From Syntrophaceae bacterium UBA6087 (lineage in GTDB: Bacteria; Desulfobacterota; Desulfomonilia; UBA1062): a DNA stretch of 64,000 nt. How positions within the stretch are numbered: the stretch's first letter is position 1; the number at the start of each line of letters is the position of its first letter. The notes beneath the pieces were generated by a model. It saw only the letters and a program-made list of their open reading frames with translations, made no database searches and had not been told where the DNA came from. The stretch is from the NCBI GenBank assembly GCA_002448235.1, contig DIXF01000010.1:1-64000 (forward strand), written 5' to 3'. Both the position numbers and the translations under genes were made by a program. Below are positions 50,306 to 59,303 of this stretch, piece by piece.

Positions 50306-51940
50306 TTACAGGCCGATGAGCTCTTTTGCATGCTCGATCACTGCCTGGCTCGGGGTTTCTCCGCCCATCATCCTGGCCAGCTCGAGCACTCTGTCCATGC
50401 GGATCACTTCCTGTATGCTGGAGCTGGTGGTCCCGTCCGCGACATTCTTGGTGATCAGAAAATGAGAGTCCGCAACAGACGCCACCTGATGGAGATGGGT
50501 AACGACGATGGACTGCACGTGCGTGGACAGCTGTTTCAGCTTCTGGGCGATCATAAATGCGGTCTGGCCGCTTATGCCGGAATCGATTTCGTCGAAGATC
50601 AGCGTCCCCTCCTGTGAGGTTTTCTGCTGCACCTTGATGGCAAGCATGATGCGGCTCAATTCTCCTCCCGATGCAACCCTGGCAAGGGGCATGGGCTTCT
50701 GTCCGACATTCGTCGAGATGAGAAACTCCCCTTTCAGAACCGCCCCCGGAGAAGAAACGGTACCCTTGCCGTCGAGCAGCTGATCCTCTTCCTCCGGAAG
50801 CTCAGCCTGCACGATCCGGAATTCCGTCCCGGGCATGCCGAGGGCTTCGAGGTCATGGTTGATCTTCTCAGAGAATACCTGTGAAAATTCCTGGCGCTTC
50901 TCCATGAATTCGCGGATGCGCCGCCGGTATTCGCCTGTTGCCCGTGAGACTTCCTCGCCGGCCTGCTCTATCATGGTATCCGACTCTTCGGTAAGGGCAA
51001 GCCTTTTAAGGATCTCTTCCTTGAGGTCGAGAAGCCCGAGCTCATCGGTCCGGTGCTTCCGTTTCAGATCCTGGATAAAATGAATCTTTTCCTCAAGGAG
51101 CTCGATCTCTTCCGGGTCGTATTCATACGTGGAGATTTTCTCCCGCAGAGACATGCTGATATCCTCGATCCGGGCAACGACGTCTGCGAGGGACTCGACA
51201 ATGGCGCCTGCCTTCAGGTCCACGTTCGCGACCTTTGAGGTATAATCCTTTGCCTGGGACACGAGCTCCACGACCGACGACGACCCCGAGTACAGGATGT
51301 CTTCGGCCAGATGGGCGCAGCGCTTCAGCTCCGCAGCCGCGTGCGAGCGGTTCAGCTCCGAGGCGAGCTCGTCTTCGAGCCCTTCGGTTATTTCCATCGA
51401 CTGCAGCTCTCCAAGGGCGAACTGCAGATCATCCCGGTCCTGCCGGTATTGCGCCACCTTGTCCTGGAGCTCCCGCAAGAAAGCCGTTGCCCTGGAAACG
51501 GCGTCATATGCTTCCTGGATGCCGTCGCGGCGCAGACCGGCGAGCTCTTCAAGGATAGCCATCTGCTGAGCCGGGTTGAGCAGGTCCTGATAGTCATGCT
51601 GGCCGTAAATGGTGATCAGGCCTGAGGAGAATTCGGCAAGATTGTTGATGGTAGCGAGCTTTCCGTCGATATAACAGCGGCTCGATCCGGTCGGGTAAAT
51701 CTCGCGGCGGATCACCGTCTGCTGCCCGGCTATGGTGAAAAGAGCCTCGATGCTCGCTTTCTGTGCCCCTAGCCGTACCATGTCCTGGCTCGCCTTCGAT
51801 CCCATGAGCAGCATCAGGGCTCCCAGGACCAGGGACTTGCCTGCTCCGGTTTCTCCGGTGATGCAATTGAGGCCATTCCTGAACTCGATCTCGGCCTCGT
51901 CAAAAATCGCCATGGAGGAGATCTTTAAAAACTCTATCAT
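50306..51940 (-). CDS. recN: DNA repair protein RecN
   Basis: 544 aa, slightly short of the usual 550-570. RecN is an SMC-like ATPase in double-strand break repair. The Walker A motif is NCITGETGAGKSLVLGALML (about residue 30); a long coiled coil (about 150-370) lies between the two ATPase halves; the C-terminal half has the signature VASGGELSRIMLAIK, Walker B LIFDEIDSGISGQTAF and VVTHLHQVAS. It overlaps the nadK stop by four bases. No LexA-type box is visible upstream, and expression is likely from the nadK transcript. Confidence 0.95.
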   Translation of the reverse strand: MIEFLKISSMAIFDEAEIEFRNGLNCITGETGAGKSLVLGALMLLMGSKASQDMVRLGAQKASIEALFTIAGQQTVIRREIYPTGSSRCYIDGKLATINNLAEFSSGLITIYGQHDYQDLLNPAQQMAILEELAGLRRDGIQEAYDAVSRATAFLRELQDKVAQYRQDRDDLQFALGELQSMEITEGLEDELASELNRSHAAAELKRCAHLAEDILYSGSSSVVELVSQAKDYTSKVANVDLKAGAIVESLADVVARIEDISMSLREKISTYEYDPEEIELLEEKIHFIQDLKRKHRTDELGLLDLKEEILKRLALTEESDTMIEQAGEEVSRATGEYRRRIREFMEKRQEFSQVFSEKINHDLEALGMPGTEFRIVQAELPEEEDQLLDGKGTVSSPGAVLKGEFLISTNVGQKPMPLARVASGGELSRIMLAIKVQQKTSQEGTLIFDEIDSGISGQTAFMIAQKLKQLSTHVQSIVVTHLHQVASVADSHFLITKNVADGTTSSSIQEVIRMDRVLELARMMGGETPSQAVIEHAKELIGL

Positions 51941-52785
51941 CTCTCCTGCCAGCCCAGCTTTGTCCTCAGGATTTCAAAATAATCCCTCTGGGGGAATCTT
52001 AAGATGATCGCCTTGTAATCTCCGCGCTTTACCACGAGCTTGTCCCCGGCTTCAAGGGGAAAGCCCCTCTGACCGTCCAAGGTCAGATATATATTGTCCG
52101 AGCGCTTTCCCGACTGCACGATGATGTTCACTTCCTGGGAATCGGGCAGCACGATGCTCCTGTTCGAAAGCACGTGGGGACAGATGGGCGTGAGGATGAT
52201 CGCATCGACCTGAGGATGGACAATGGGTCCTCCGGTGGCGAGGTTGTAGGCGGTAGAGCCGGTCGGAGTGGAAACGATCAGGCCGTCGGCGCGGTAGCAG
52301 GTGATGAAGGTTGAATCGGTCCACACCTCGATGTCGATGATCCGCGCCACGGCGCTTTTGTTGATAACGACATCGTTGAGCACATGCTGGGAGGTGATCG
52401 TGTTGCCGTCCCGGACGAGGGTCGATTTGAACATGGCCCTCTCCTCGCGGACAAAGTTACCCGACAACACGGCTTCGAGGGCGTCGTACACCTCGTCTTC
52501 CATTACCTCGGTAAGAAAGCCGAGATATCCCATATGCACGCCCAGGATGGGGATTCCCTTCTCTGCGGACATCCATATGGTTCTCAAGAAGGTGCCGTCG
52601 CCGCCGATGGCGATGATAATATCCGCTTTATCCCAGGGAGCAGGCGTACTCTCTACTCCGAAGGCATGCGAAACGTGTTCTTCGATGAGGCAATCGATTC
52701 CCCTGCCCCGGATCCATTCCCGGACACGCATAGATAGGGCGAGGGCCTCTGTATTGTCCTCTTTGCAGACAATTCCGAAAATCAT
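51937..52785 (-). CDS. nadK: NAD kinase
   Basis: 282 aa. It phosphorylates NAD to NADP in the cytoplasm. Signature motifs are IAIGGDGTFLRTIWMSAEKG (the GGDG substrate loop), LGVHMGYLGFLTEV, and VSTPTGSTAYNLATGGPIVHP. Length is typical. The recN gene overlaps the stop by four bases; nadK-recN linkage is widely conserved. The 97-bp gap to rlmD upstream shows no obvious promoter. Confidence 0.96.
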   Translation of the reverse strand: MIFGIVCKEDNTEALALSMRVREWIRGRGIDCLIEEHVSHAFGVESTPAPWDKADIIIAIGGDGTFLRTIWMSAEKGIPILGVHMGYLGFLTEVMEDEVYDALEAVLSGNFVREERAMFKSTLVRDGNTITSQHVLNDVVINKSAVARIIDIEVWTDSTFITCYRADGLIVSTPTGSTAYNLATGGPIVHPQVDAIILTPICPHVLSNRSIVLPDSQEVNIIVQSGKRSDNIYLTLDGQRGFPLEAGDKLVVKRGDYKAIILRFPQRDYFEILRTKLGWQER

Positions 52786-52882
52786 CTTTCGTCTATACTC
52801 ACCTGTCCTGGAATTTGTCTAGAATAAAAAATATCACTTCATTCGCTCTGTTAGTGCGGTAAAACCTCTGATCCCGTTCGCA

Positions 52883-54175
52883 TCACCGCTCCAGGTACGT
52901 GACGGATTCGATATGGTACGTCTGTGGAAACATGTCGAACATCTTCACACTCTTCACGGCATATCCCGCGCCGACGATCGGCTTCAGATCTCTTGCGAGA
53001 GTGCTCGGATTACAGGATATATAAACGATGCGCTTTGCTTTGAGCTCCGGGAGGATGCGGGCCACATCCTTTGCCCCTTCCCTTGGCGGATCGAGCACCA
53101 CCGTGTCGAATCCCACATTTTCGTCCCGGGCCGATTCCACCGCCCTTTTTGCATCCATTGCCAGAAACCTGACATTCTCGGCGCGGTTCTTTTTCGCGCT
53201 TACCCTGCCCTGGGATACGAGCTTATGGCTCTGTTCGATCCCCACCACCCGGGACGAAGCCCTGGAGAGCGGGATGCTGAAATTGCCTGCGCCGCTGTAG
53301 AGATCCAGGATATGCTCGGAGCCGGAGGCCAGGGAGGCCACATACTCGATAAGGTCGGTGTTGACCTGCTCGTTTGCCTGGATGAACCCGCCGAAGGCAC
53401 TCGAAAGGTGTACCGGCCTGCCGTGTATCTGAAGAGAATACCGGCAGAATTTCTGCCCCAGGACGTAGTCGCTCCTTTTCGGCCCGAGCATGGCGAAAGA
53501 AACGCCCGATATGTCGAGGTCATTATAAACCTTCTCCATGATCCTCGAGACCCTTTTCGGATCTGTCCTGTCCAGCCTGGCCAGAAGAATGCTCTCCGCC
53601 TGGGGCGCATGGACCTCGATCGATGAAAGGCCGGGCAAAGGGTTGTCGCGCAGGATCCGCTTCAGGCCGTCGATGATCTTCTGCACTCCCGGGCTGAGAA
53701 TGGGGCATTGGTCGAACTCGACAACCTTGTTGGTCTTTTTCATGAAGAAACCCAGCGACAAATCAGGATCATAGCTGCACTGCAGGATTGCGTGCCCCCG
53801 GTAGCCGAAATCGACCGGCGAGGTAACGGGTTGTTCATAAGAAAGATCCCCCTGCTGCAGGGATTTATGAATCTCATCACGCAGGATGGCATCTTTCCAG
53901 TAAACCTGATCGGAATATGGGATGTGCTGCCAGTCGCACCCTCCGCACGTGGAAAAAAGAGGGCACCGCGGCTCTATGCGCTTGGGCGACTTCTCAAGTA
54001 TCTCGACGACATCAGCGGTGCAGTATGATGAATGCTCCTTATCGGTCCGGACAATCAGGGACTCTCCGGGAATGACCGCAGGGACAAAAACGACTTTTCC
54101 ATCTTCTCTTCTCCCGACCCCCCGGCCGCCGTAGGACAGGGAATCGATCGTGAGCGTAAACGTATTGTTATTCAT
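52883..54175 (-). CDS. rlmD: TrmA/RumA-family 23S rRNA or tRNA (uracil-5-)-methyltransferase
   Basis: 430 aa from ATG 54175. The N-terminal TRAM domain (TFTLTIDSLSYGGRGVGRRE) precedes an iron-sulfur cluster site CPLFSTCGGCDWQHI plus a later Cys, as in RlmD. The methyltransferase half has LDLYSGAGNFSIPLS, DPPREGAKD and the catalytic Cys in YISCNPSTLARD. RlmD methylates U1939 of 23S rRNA and related proteins act on U747 or tRNA U54; the exact target is not decided by sequence. The start is 25 bp from the dedA-like gene's stop. Confidence 0.86.
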   Translation of the reverse strand: MNNNTFTLTIDSLSYGGRGVGRREDGKVVFVPAVIPGESLIVRTDKEHSSYCTADVVEILEKSPKRIEPRCPLFSTCGGCDWQHIPYSDQVYWKDAILRDEIHKSLQQGDLSYEQPVTSPVDFGYRGHAILQCSYDPDLSLGFFMKKTNKVVEFDQCPILSPGVQKIIDGLKRILRDNPLPGLSSIEVHAPQAESILLARLDRTDPKRVSRIMEKVYNDLDISGVSFAMLGPKRSDYVLGQKFCRYSLQIHGRPVHLSSAFGGFIQANEQVNTDLIEYVASLASGSEHILDLYSGAGNFSIPLSRASSRVVGIEQSHKLVSQGRVSAKKNRAENVRFLAMDAKRAVESARDENVGFDTVVLDPPREGAKDVARILPELKAKRIVYISCNPSTLARDLKPIVGAGYAVKSVKMFDMFPQTYHIESVTYLER

Positions 54176-54200
54176 GCGCCGAAAGCTACCACAGGTTGCC

Positions 54201-54824
54201 TCATTGTGGAACACTTTCCGCAGATCGAGCAGATCTCTTTTTCTGCCATACGATATAGATTGCGATGATAACGAATAAGCAGAAGAAAACTCCTATCAGT
54301 ACCTGATGGGAATAATGTCTTACGAGTTCTATGTTGTTTCCGACGAGGATTCCTATGTACGCCAGTATTGCGGACCATATCCCCGAGCCCAGAACGGTAT
54401 AGATGCAGAACTTGGCAAGGTTCATCTTGGCAAGGCCTGCCGGAAAAGAGATGAAATGCCTCACAACCGGTATGAATCTGCCGGTAAACGTGCTGATCTC
54501 GCCATGGTTGAAGAAGAATTCGTCGACTTTTTTGAACTTTTCAGGAGAAAGGAGGAAATACTTCCCATACTTGAGGATCAGTGGCCTTCCGAGATACAGG
54601 GCAAGCACATAGTTGAAGAGTGCGCCGATCAGACTGCCCAGCGACCCTGCCCCGACAACGAGCCATGCGTTCATCTCTCCTTGGGATACCAGATACCCTG
54701 CCGGAGGAATGACGAGTTCGCTCGGCACCGGGAAAAAGGTGCTTTCCATGGCCATGAGGATAACGATGCCCGGGTAGCCAAGCCTACCGATAAAATCAAC
54801 AAGCCAGATTACGAACGTTTCCAT
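54201..54824 (-). CDS. DedA-family membrane protein
   Basis: 207 aa from ATG 54824, five bases after AGGAGG. It has four to five hydrophobic segments with the DedA/VTT signature: ESTFFPVPSELVIPPAGYLV, then the core F-TGRFIPVVRHFISFPAGLAKM, a re-entrant loop with conserved Arg and Pro, and a C-terminal helix. DedA proteins are involved in membrane potential, undecaprenyl phosphate or phosphatidylethanolamine recycling, and polymyxin resistance. Its role here cannot be refined. It is the first gene of the long minus-strand run and is divergent from the sigma factor gene. Confidence 0.9.
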   Translation of the reverse strand: METFVIWLVDFIGRLGYPGIVILMAMESTFFPVPSELVIPPAGYLVSQGEMNAWLVVGAGSLGSLIGALFNYVLALYLGRPLILKYGKYFLLSPEKFKKVDEFFFNHGEISTFTGRFIPVVRHFISFPAGLAKMNLAKFCIYTVLGSGIWSAILAYIGILVGNNIELVRHYSHQVLIGVFFCLFVIIAIYIVWQKKRSARSAESVPQ

Positions 54825-54973
54825 GGACCTCCTATATAGGCAAACACAATTGTATTGCAAGGGAACTATGCCAGATTTTCAAGATTTTTTCAGTCGATCT
54901 GCAAGTGATTAAATTTATGAATGACAAAGCCACGACCAAAGCAGATTATGAATGACCACTCATTTTTGAGAAA

Positions 54974-55023
54974 GTTAACATCAGCTTTTCATGTCATTGA
55001 TGTCTGTTAACATATTATTAACA
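54974..55023. repeat. Three TTAACA boxes upstream of the sigma factor gene
   Basis: TTAACA occurs at 54975-54980, 55007-55012 and 55018-55023, in a strongly AT-rich stretch upstream of the -35 box at 55056. The first two sit in imperfect inverted repeats: GTTAACATCA (54974-54983) faces TGATGTCTGTTAAC (54998-55011). It resembles a multi-site operator. Confidence 0.45.
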
Positions 55024-55055
55024 CGTATTAATTACCATATCGTAATAGTATTCAC

Positions 55056-55084
55056 TTGACTATGTGCAAGTTATCGCGTAACTT
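55056..55084 (+). promoter_or_regulatory. sigma70 promoter of the RpoH-like gene
   Basis: TTGACT (55056-55061), a 17-bp spacer and TAACTT (55079-55084), 32 bp before the ATG at 55117. Confidence 0.6.
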
Positions 55085-55116
55085 AGGCAAGTCCTTGTCC
55101 TTTTTAAGGAGGGTCT

Positions 55117-55881
55117 ATGGGGAGCAAATACTCGTGTTCAGATTTTGAGCTCTACACCAGAAAGATAAAGGACTACACCCTTCTCACCCCTGACGATGAG
55201 CTTGATCTTGCGCGGAAGTACAAACAGGGCAGCGTCACCGCCGGCCAGACCATCATCACCTCGAACTTGCGCTTTGTGGTAAAGATCGCCCAGTCGTATT
55301 TTCGTCTCGGCTACGGACCGCTTGAAATCATCCAGGAAGGAAACATGGGCCTGGTCAAGGCTTTGACCAGGTTCAATCCGGAAATGGGGGTCCGCTTCAT
55401 CTGCTACGCCATCTGGTGGATCAAGGCGTACATCAGGAATTTCATCCACAAGAGCTATCAGGTGCATACCGGGAGGCTCACCCACGCAAAAGGCCTTATC
55501 TCTCTCGACTGCAGCTTGTCGGGGGGAGACAGCGAAGGCAACGACGAGTGCCTCATCGACCACGTCCTCTACCAGGGACCCGACCAGGACGACTGCTATG
55601 CCCAGAAAGAACGTCAGGAATATCTTATGAAACTTCTGGCATCAGACCCCCCTATCCTCTCGAAGCGCGAGGTCTTCATCATAGAGAAACGCTTTTTCAA
55701 TGACCCGCCCTCAACGCTCAAGGACATTGCAACCGAGATCGGCATTACGAGAGAGCGCGTACGCCAGATCGAGGTCCGGTCGCTCAAACGTATGAGAGAT
55801 GCCATCGAGAAGGAGCAGGAATTGTTGTCGATCGATGTCTTGCAGAGAAACGACTACCCCATGCGGAAGAAGAGAATATAG
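55117..55881 (+). CDS. RpoH-like RNA polymerase sigma factor lacking region 3
   Basis: 254 aa, against about 280-300 for RpoH. Region 2 is well conserved and RpoH-like (VTAGQTIITSNLRFVVKIAQ, IQEGNMGLVKALTRFNPEMG, YAIWWIKAYIRNFI). The RpoH box (QRKLFFNLR) and the regions 3.0-3.2 that normally follow are missing: about 60 residues, partly Gly/Asp-rich and unlike sigma domains (SLDCSLSGGDSEGNDE), lead straight into region 4 (LSKREVFIIEKRFF ... ITRERVRQIEVRSLKRM). It could be a heat-shock or stress sigma factor with reduced promoter contacts. GGAGG precedes the ATG. It is divergent from dedA and convergent with dnaB. Confidence 0.85.
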   Translation: MGSKYSCSDFELYTRKIKDYTLLTPDDELDLARKYKQGSVTAGQTIITSNLRFVVKIAQSYFRLGYGPLEIIQEGNMGLVKALTRFNPEMGVRFICYAIWWIKAYIRNFIHKSYQVHTGRLTHAKGLISLDCSLSGGDSEGNDECLIDHVLYQGPDQDDCYAQKERQEYLMKLLASDPPILSKREVFIIEKRFFNDPPSTLKDIATEIGITRERVRQIEVRSLKRMRDAIEKEQELLSIDVLQRNDYPMRKKRI

Positions 55882-55911
55882 GCCGGTCCCGACGCCGGCT
55901 CCCTGATGGCG

Positions 55912-57261
55912 CTACCTGTTCGAAAGGTCGGCAAACTTTGTAAACTCGGGGAACCACTTCAGCTTGACCTCGCCTGTGGGCCCGTTGCGGTGCTTTGCAA
56001 TGATGATCTCTGCGATGCCTTTGTCCGGCGTGTCCTGATTATAAAAATCGTCTCTGTAGATAAAACAGATGATGTCCGCATCCTGCTCGATTGCGCCCGA
56101 CTCTCTAATGTCCGCCATCTGGGGCCTTTTGTTCTGCCTTTCTTCCACTTTGCGGTTGAGCTGGCTCAAGGCGATGACCGGGATCCTGAATTCCTTTGCA
56201 ATCGCCTTTAAGCTGCGGGAGATTTCCGAGATCTCCTGCTCGCGGGAGTCGGACCGGGCCTTTGACGAGGTCATGAGCTGGAGATAATCGATGACTACAA
56301 GCCGCAAGTCGCCGTGAGCTGCCAGTCGCCGCAGCTTGGCGCGTATCTCCATGGGAGATATTCCCGGCGTGTCATCGATATAGATCGGCGCATCCGAGAG
56401 CGTACCCGAGGCGTTCAGAAGCCTGCTCCAATCCTCCTTCTTGAGCATGGACAGGGATGAAGCGGACCGCACGAGACTCTGGTTGATCTGCGCCTCGGAG
56501 GCAAGCATTCTCAAGACGAGCTGCTCGACGCCCATTTCCAGGGAGAACACGGCAACGGTCATCTGTTCGGCAACGGCTACATACTGGGCGATGTTCATCG
56601 CCAGGGAGGTCTTGCCCATCGAAGGCCGGGCGGCTATGATAATGAGATCCGACTTGTGCAGACCGCCGAGCAGATGGTTATCGAGATCGATGAACCCGGA
56701 CGGCACCACCCCCTCGTCTATCTCGCCCTTGGCTATCCTGCCCAGATGATAGTACATATCCTGGAGCGGAACGCCTATCTTGGTCAGTCCCCCTTTTTTG
56801 CTCTTGAGCTGCCGGTTGATATCGAAAACGATCTGCTCTGCATATTCCAATACCTGGGGAACATCCTCGCCGGGATTCCGTGCTGTCTTGATTATCTCAC
56901 CCGCCCCGACGATCAGCGACCGCAAGACCGCCTTCTCGCGTATGAGCCTGGCATAGTACTCGATATTGGCTGTAGTGGGTATACGGTCTGCAAGCTGGGC
57001 GATGTAGCTCGCGCCCCCGACCTTATCCTGCTTTCCCTTGCCCTCCACCGCCTCTGTCAGGGAGACCAGATCGATGGCCATGCCTTTATCCATGAGGCTG
57101 AGCATCTCCTCATAGATAATGCGGTGGCGTTCTGCATAAAAATCATCAGGCATGATGATTTCGCAGATGATATCGAGGGAAGAGTTCTCCAGCAGCACTC
57201 CCCCCAGGATGAATTCTTCCGCCTCTTTACTGTGGGGCAGGGCTGCGGAGGATATTTCCAT
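55912..57261 (-). CDS. dnaB: Replicative DNA helicase DnaB
   Basis: 449 aa, full length. The N-terminal helical domain (about 1-105) starts PHSKEAEEFILGGVLLENSS. The RecA-like motor has Walker A LIIIAARPSMGKTSLAMNIA, VAVFSLEMGVEQLVLRMLAS, Walker B VVIDYLQLM and a C-terminal RDSREQEISEISRSLKAIAKE. It unwinds DNA at the fork. It is the last gene of the rpsF-rpsR-DUF2232-rplI-dnaB cluster, a classic order in several phyla. A weak GCCGG/CCGGC hairpin lies between it and the sigma factor gene. Confidence 0.97.
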   Translation of the reverse strand: MEISSAALPHSKEAEEFILGGVLLENSSLDIICEIIMPDDFYAERHRIIYEEMLSLMDKGMAIDLVSLTEAVEGKGKQDKVGGASYIAQLADRIPTTANIEYYARLIREKAVLRSLIVGAGEIIKTARNPGEDVPQVLEYAEQIVFDINRQLKSKKGGLTKIGVPLQDMYYHLGRIAKGEIDEGVVPSGFIDLDNHLLGGLHKSDLIIIAARPSMGKTSLAMNIAQYVAVAEQMTVAVFSLEMGVEQLVLRMLASEAQINQSLVRSASSLSMLKKEDWSRLLNASGTLSDAPIYIDDTPGISPMEIRAKLRRLAAHGDLRLVVIDYLQLMTSSKARSDSREQEISEISRSLKAIAKEFRIPVIALSQLNRKVEERQNKRPQMADIRESGAIEQDADIICFIYRDDFYNQDTPDKGIAEIIIAKHRNGPTGEVKLKWFPEFTKFADLSNR

Positions 57262-57265
57262 CAGG

Positions 57266-57718
57266 TTAGGCCTCGCTGTCGGAGGTCACCTCGACTTTGA
57301 GCGTGGCTGAAACACCAGGATAAAGCCGTACCATTACGTCATGTGACCCGATATGGCGGATTGCATCCGGAAGAACGATCTTCTTTTTGTCTATCTCGAA
57401 ACCCTTTTCTTTCAAGGCGTCGAATATGTTCGTATTTGTGACGGAACCGAAGAGCTTCCCTTCCTGACCGGTCTTTACCGCAAACTTCAAGCTTATGGAC
57501 TCGAGCTCCTTGGCGAACTTTTCCGCATGCTCTTTCGTCTTCGCCTCGGATCTGACCTTCGCCTGGATCTTATCTTTGAATGCCTTGATATTCTTGTCAG
57601 ATGCCATCAGGGCCAGACCTTTGGGTATCAGGTAATTTCGCGCGTATCCGTCCTTTACCTTCACCTCTTGTCCGACGCTTCCAATACCGTCGATGGTTTC
57701 CAGCAGCACTACCTTCAT
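57266..57718 (-). CDS. rplI: Ribosomal protein bL9
   Basis: 150 aa, two-domain L9. The N-terminal rRNA-binding domain has the signature VGQEVKVKDGYARNYLIPKGLA; a long connecting helix (about 40-75) leads to the C-terminal domain (KLFGSVTNTNIFDALKEKGF ... HDVMVRLYPGVSATLKVEV). It binds the base of the L1 stalk. It sits between the DUF2232 gene (overlap of four bases) and dnaB. Confidence 0.97.
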   Translation of the reverse strand: MKVVLLETIDGIGSVGQEVKVKDGYARNYLIPKGLALMASDKNIKAFKDKIQAKVRSEAKTKEHAEKFAKELESISLKFAVKTGQEGKLFGSVTNTNIFDALKEKGFEIDKKKIVLPDAIRHIGSHDVMVRLYPGVSATLKVEVTSDSEA

Positions 57719-58638
57719 GTATCTTCTCCTTTAGTATTTCTTATCATATTCCTGAAATTGAACCAGGTATCGAACAAGCCAAGCGCAGCAACGCCAATCA
57801 TTATATATATCTGAGTCAAAATCAATATGTAAATAACCCACCTTATGAACTTGGACCACTCGTAATCGAACATGACAGCCGCGATTACCGCCAGACCCTG
57901 GTAAAAATATATCTGCCCCACGACGATCAGCAGATTCAGCCCGATAGTGTTTGCGAGACCATGCCGGACCACGATGAGGAGACCTGCAATGATAAAGATC
58001 CCGACGATCCAGTCCGGGCACTTCCAGGTTCGGAGCTGTATATGCCTGTGCGGCCCTTTCGCGATAAGGAGGTTCACCCACATCACGCTCAATATGGATG
58101 ACGCGGTTATGCCCCAGAAGAGTTGCACGATGCGTTCCTGCACCGCAGACCTGTTCAGATTGAATTCATTCAGCGACTCCTGGGAAAGGGTCTTGGTGTA
58201 CAGGGAAGAAACCTGATCCATGACCCCCTTTACCCACTGGGCTATCATGTCCTGGGGGGCTACGCCATTCTCAGCGGCCCCGTAAAAAATGCCGATCAGA
58301 AAAAGACCGAAAATCAGGCAGGAAGGGAGAAACACCGAGAGCCCGATAAGGCCCCGGTGAATGCACCGGTTCAGCACGATGCCGCATGCAATGAGGCACA
58401 CGAACAGAATCCCGCTCTGGAGGTACTCAGGAATTATCATGAGCAGCGCGGGCGCAAGCCCTACCACAACTGCAGAAGAGAGCTTCTCAAAACGGTCTAC
58501 GAGAATGGAGTAGAGCGAAGGAAGACACAGCGCCAGGGGCAAAGCATCCGCAGGTGCAGTAATTACGAGCGCGCACATAAAAATAAAGACCCCGGATATA
58601 ATCCATAGGGTCTTTTGGCCTCTTTCCATCAGAGGCAT
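57715..58638 (-). CDS. DUF2232 membrane protein (YybS-like)
   Basis: 307 aa with about eight hydrophobic segments, for example SGVFIFMCALVITAPADALP, ALCLPSLYSILVDRF, PDWIVGIFIIAGLLIVVRHG and AVIAAVMFDYEWSKFIRWVI. The position between rpsR and rplI and the overall layout are those of DUF2232/YybS proteins, whose function is unknown; a link to cell-division or envelope biology has been suggested elsewhere but not from this sequence. It starts after a four-base gap from the rpsR stop and overlaps rplI. Confidence 0.82.
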   Translation of the reverse strand: MPLMERGQKTLWIISGVFIFMCALVITAPADALPLALCLPSLYSILVDRFEKLSSAVVVGLAPALLMIIPEYLQSGILFVCLIACGIVLNRCIHRGLIGLSVFLPSCLIFGLFLIGIFYGAAENGVAPQDMIAQWVKGVMDQVSSLYTKTLSQESLNEFNLNRSAVQERIVQLFWGITASSILSVMWVNLLIAKGPHRHIQLRTWKCPDWIVGIFIIAGLLIVVRHGLANTIGLNLLIVVGQIYFYQGLAVIAAVMFDYEWSKFIRWVIYILILTQIYIMIGVAALGLFDTWFNFRNMIRNTKGEDT

Positions 58639-58642
58639 GGTA

Positions 58643-58891
58643 TCATTCGTGTACGGTGAAGGGCAAGAGCGCCATGATCCTGGCCCTTTTGATCTCGACA
58701 GTCAGCTCTCTCTGGTGGCGGGAACAGGTACCGGTGATCCTTCTGGGGAGCATCTTGCCGCGCTCCGTTATGAAGCTCTGGAGCATGCCGGTGTTCTTAT
58801 AGTCTATCTTGATATTCTTATCTTCACAGAACCTGCATGTCTTCCTTTTATAATATGTCCTGCCTTTTGGGTTTCCTGGTCTGTTCTGCAT
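58643..58891 (-). CDS. rpsR: Ribosomal protein bS18
   Basis: 82 aa. The C-terminal half is the bS18 core: DYKNTGMLQSFITERGKMLP, then RRITGTCSRHQRELTVEIKRARIMALLPFT. Near the start, CRFCEDKNIKIDYKN is a CxxC that may bind zinc, as in the C+ form of S18. It pairs with bS6 on the 30S platform. It overlaps the rpsF stop by one base. No ssb gene lies between rpsF and rpsR, unlike many bacteria. Confidence 0.97.
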   Translation of the reverse strand: MQNRPGNPKGRTYYKRKTCRFCEDKNIKIDYKNTGMLQSFITERGKMLPRRITGTCSRHQRELTVEIKRARIMALLPFTVHE

Positions 58892-59280
58892 TATTCACCC
58901 ACCTCCTCTGTCTTGGTCTCTGCCGCGGGCACGGGCTCTGCCACGGGTTCGGGCTCTGCCGCCGGTTTAGGAATGAGATCTTCTTTTGTCACGTGGCGAT
59001 CAAGCTTGATGACCACAAAGCGGATGACGTTCTCATCGAGACGTAAGAAACGCTCGACCTCATGAACCATCGACCCCGGGCCCTCAAGATACCCAAGGAA
59101 ATAACGGCCTCTGGAATACTTCTGAATCTTGTACGCAAGACTCCGTATCCCCTGGTCGTCCATCTTGATTATTTCCCCGCCGTTCTTGGAAATGGTGGTG
59201 GTAAACCTGGTGAGGAGCTTTGACTGGTCTTCCTCTCCGATGTCCGGATTCTGAATAAACATTACCTCATAGAGATTCAT
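58891..59280 (-). CDS. rpsF: Ribosomal protein bS6
   Basis: 129 aa. The ferredoxin-like core (1-100) starts NLYEVMFIQNPDIGEEDQSK and has the family's RSLAYKIQKYSRGRYFLGYL. A C-terminal tail of about 25 residues is rich in Pro, Glu and Ala (PAAEPEPVAEPVPAAETK) and is probably disordered; E. coli S6 instead has a Glu-added tail. It forms a dimer with bS18. GGAGG precedes the ATG. The leader contains a hairpin that resembles the S6:S18 autoregulatory element (59304-59323). Confidence 0.97.
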   Translation of the reverse strand: MNLYEVMFIQNPDIGEEDQSKLLTRFTTTISKNGGEIIKMDDQGIRSLAYKIQKYSRGRYFLGYLEGPGSMVHEVERFLRLDENVIRFVVIKLDRHVTKEDLIPKPAAEPEPVAEPVPAAETKTEEVGE

Positions 59281-59303
59281 GCTATCCTCCTTATGGATTT
59301 GTA

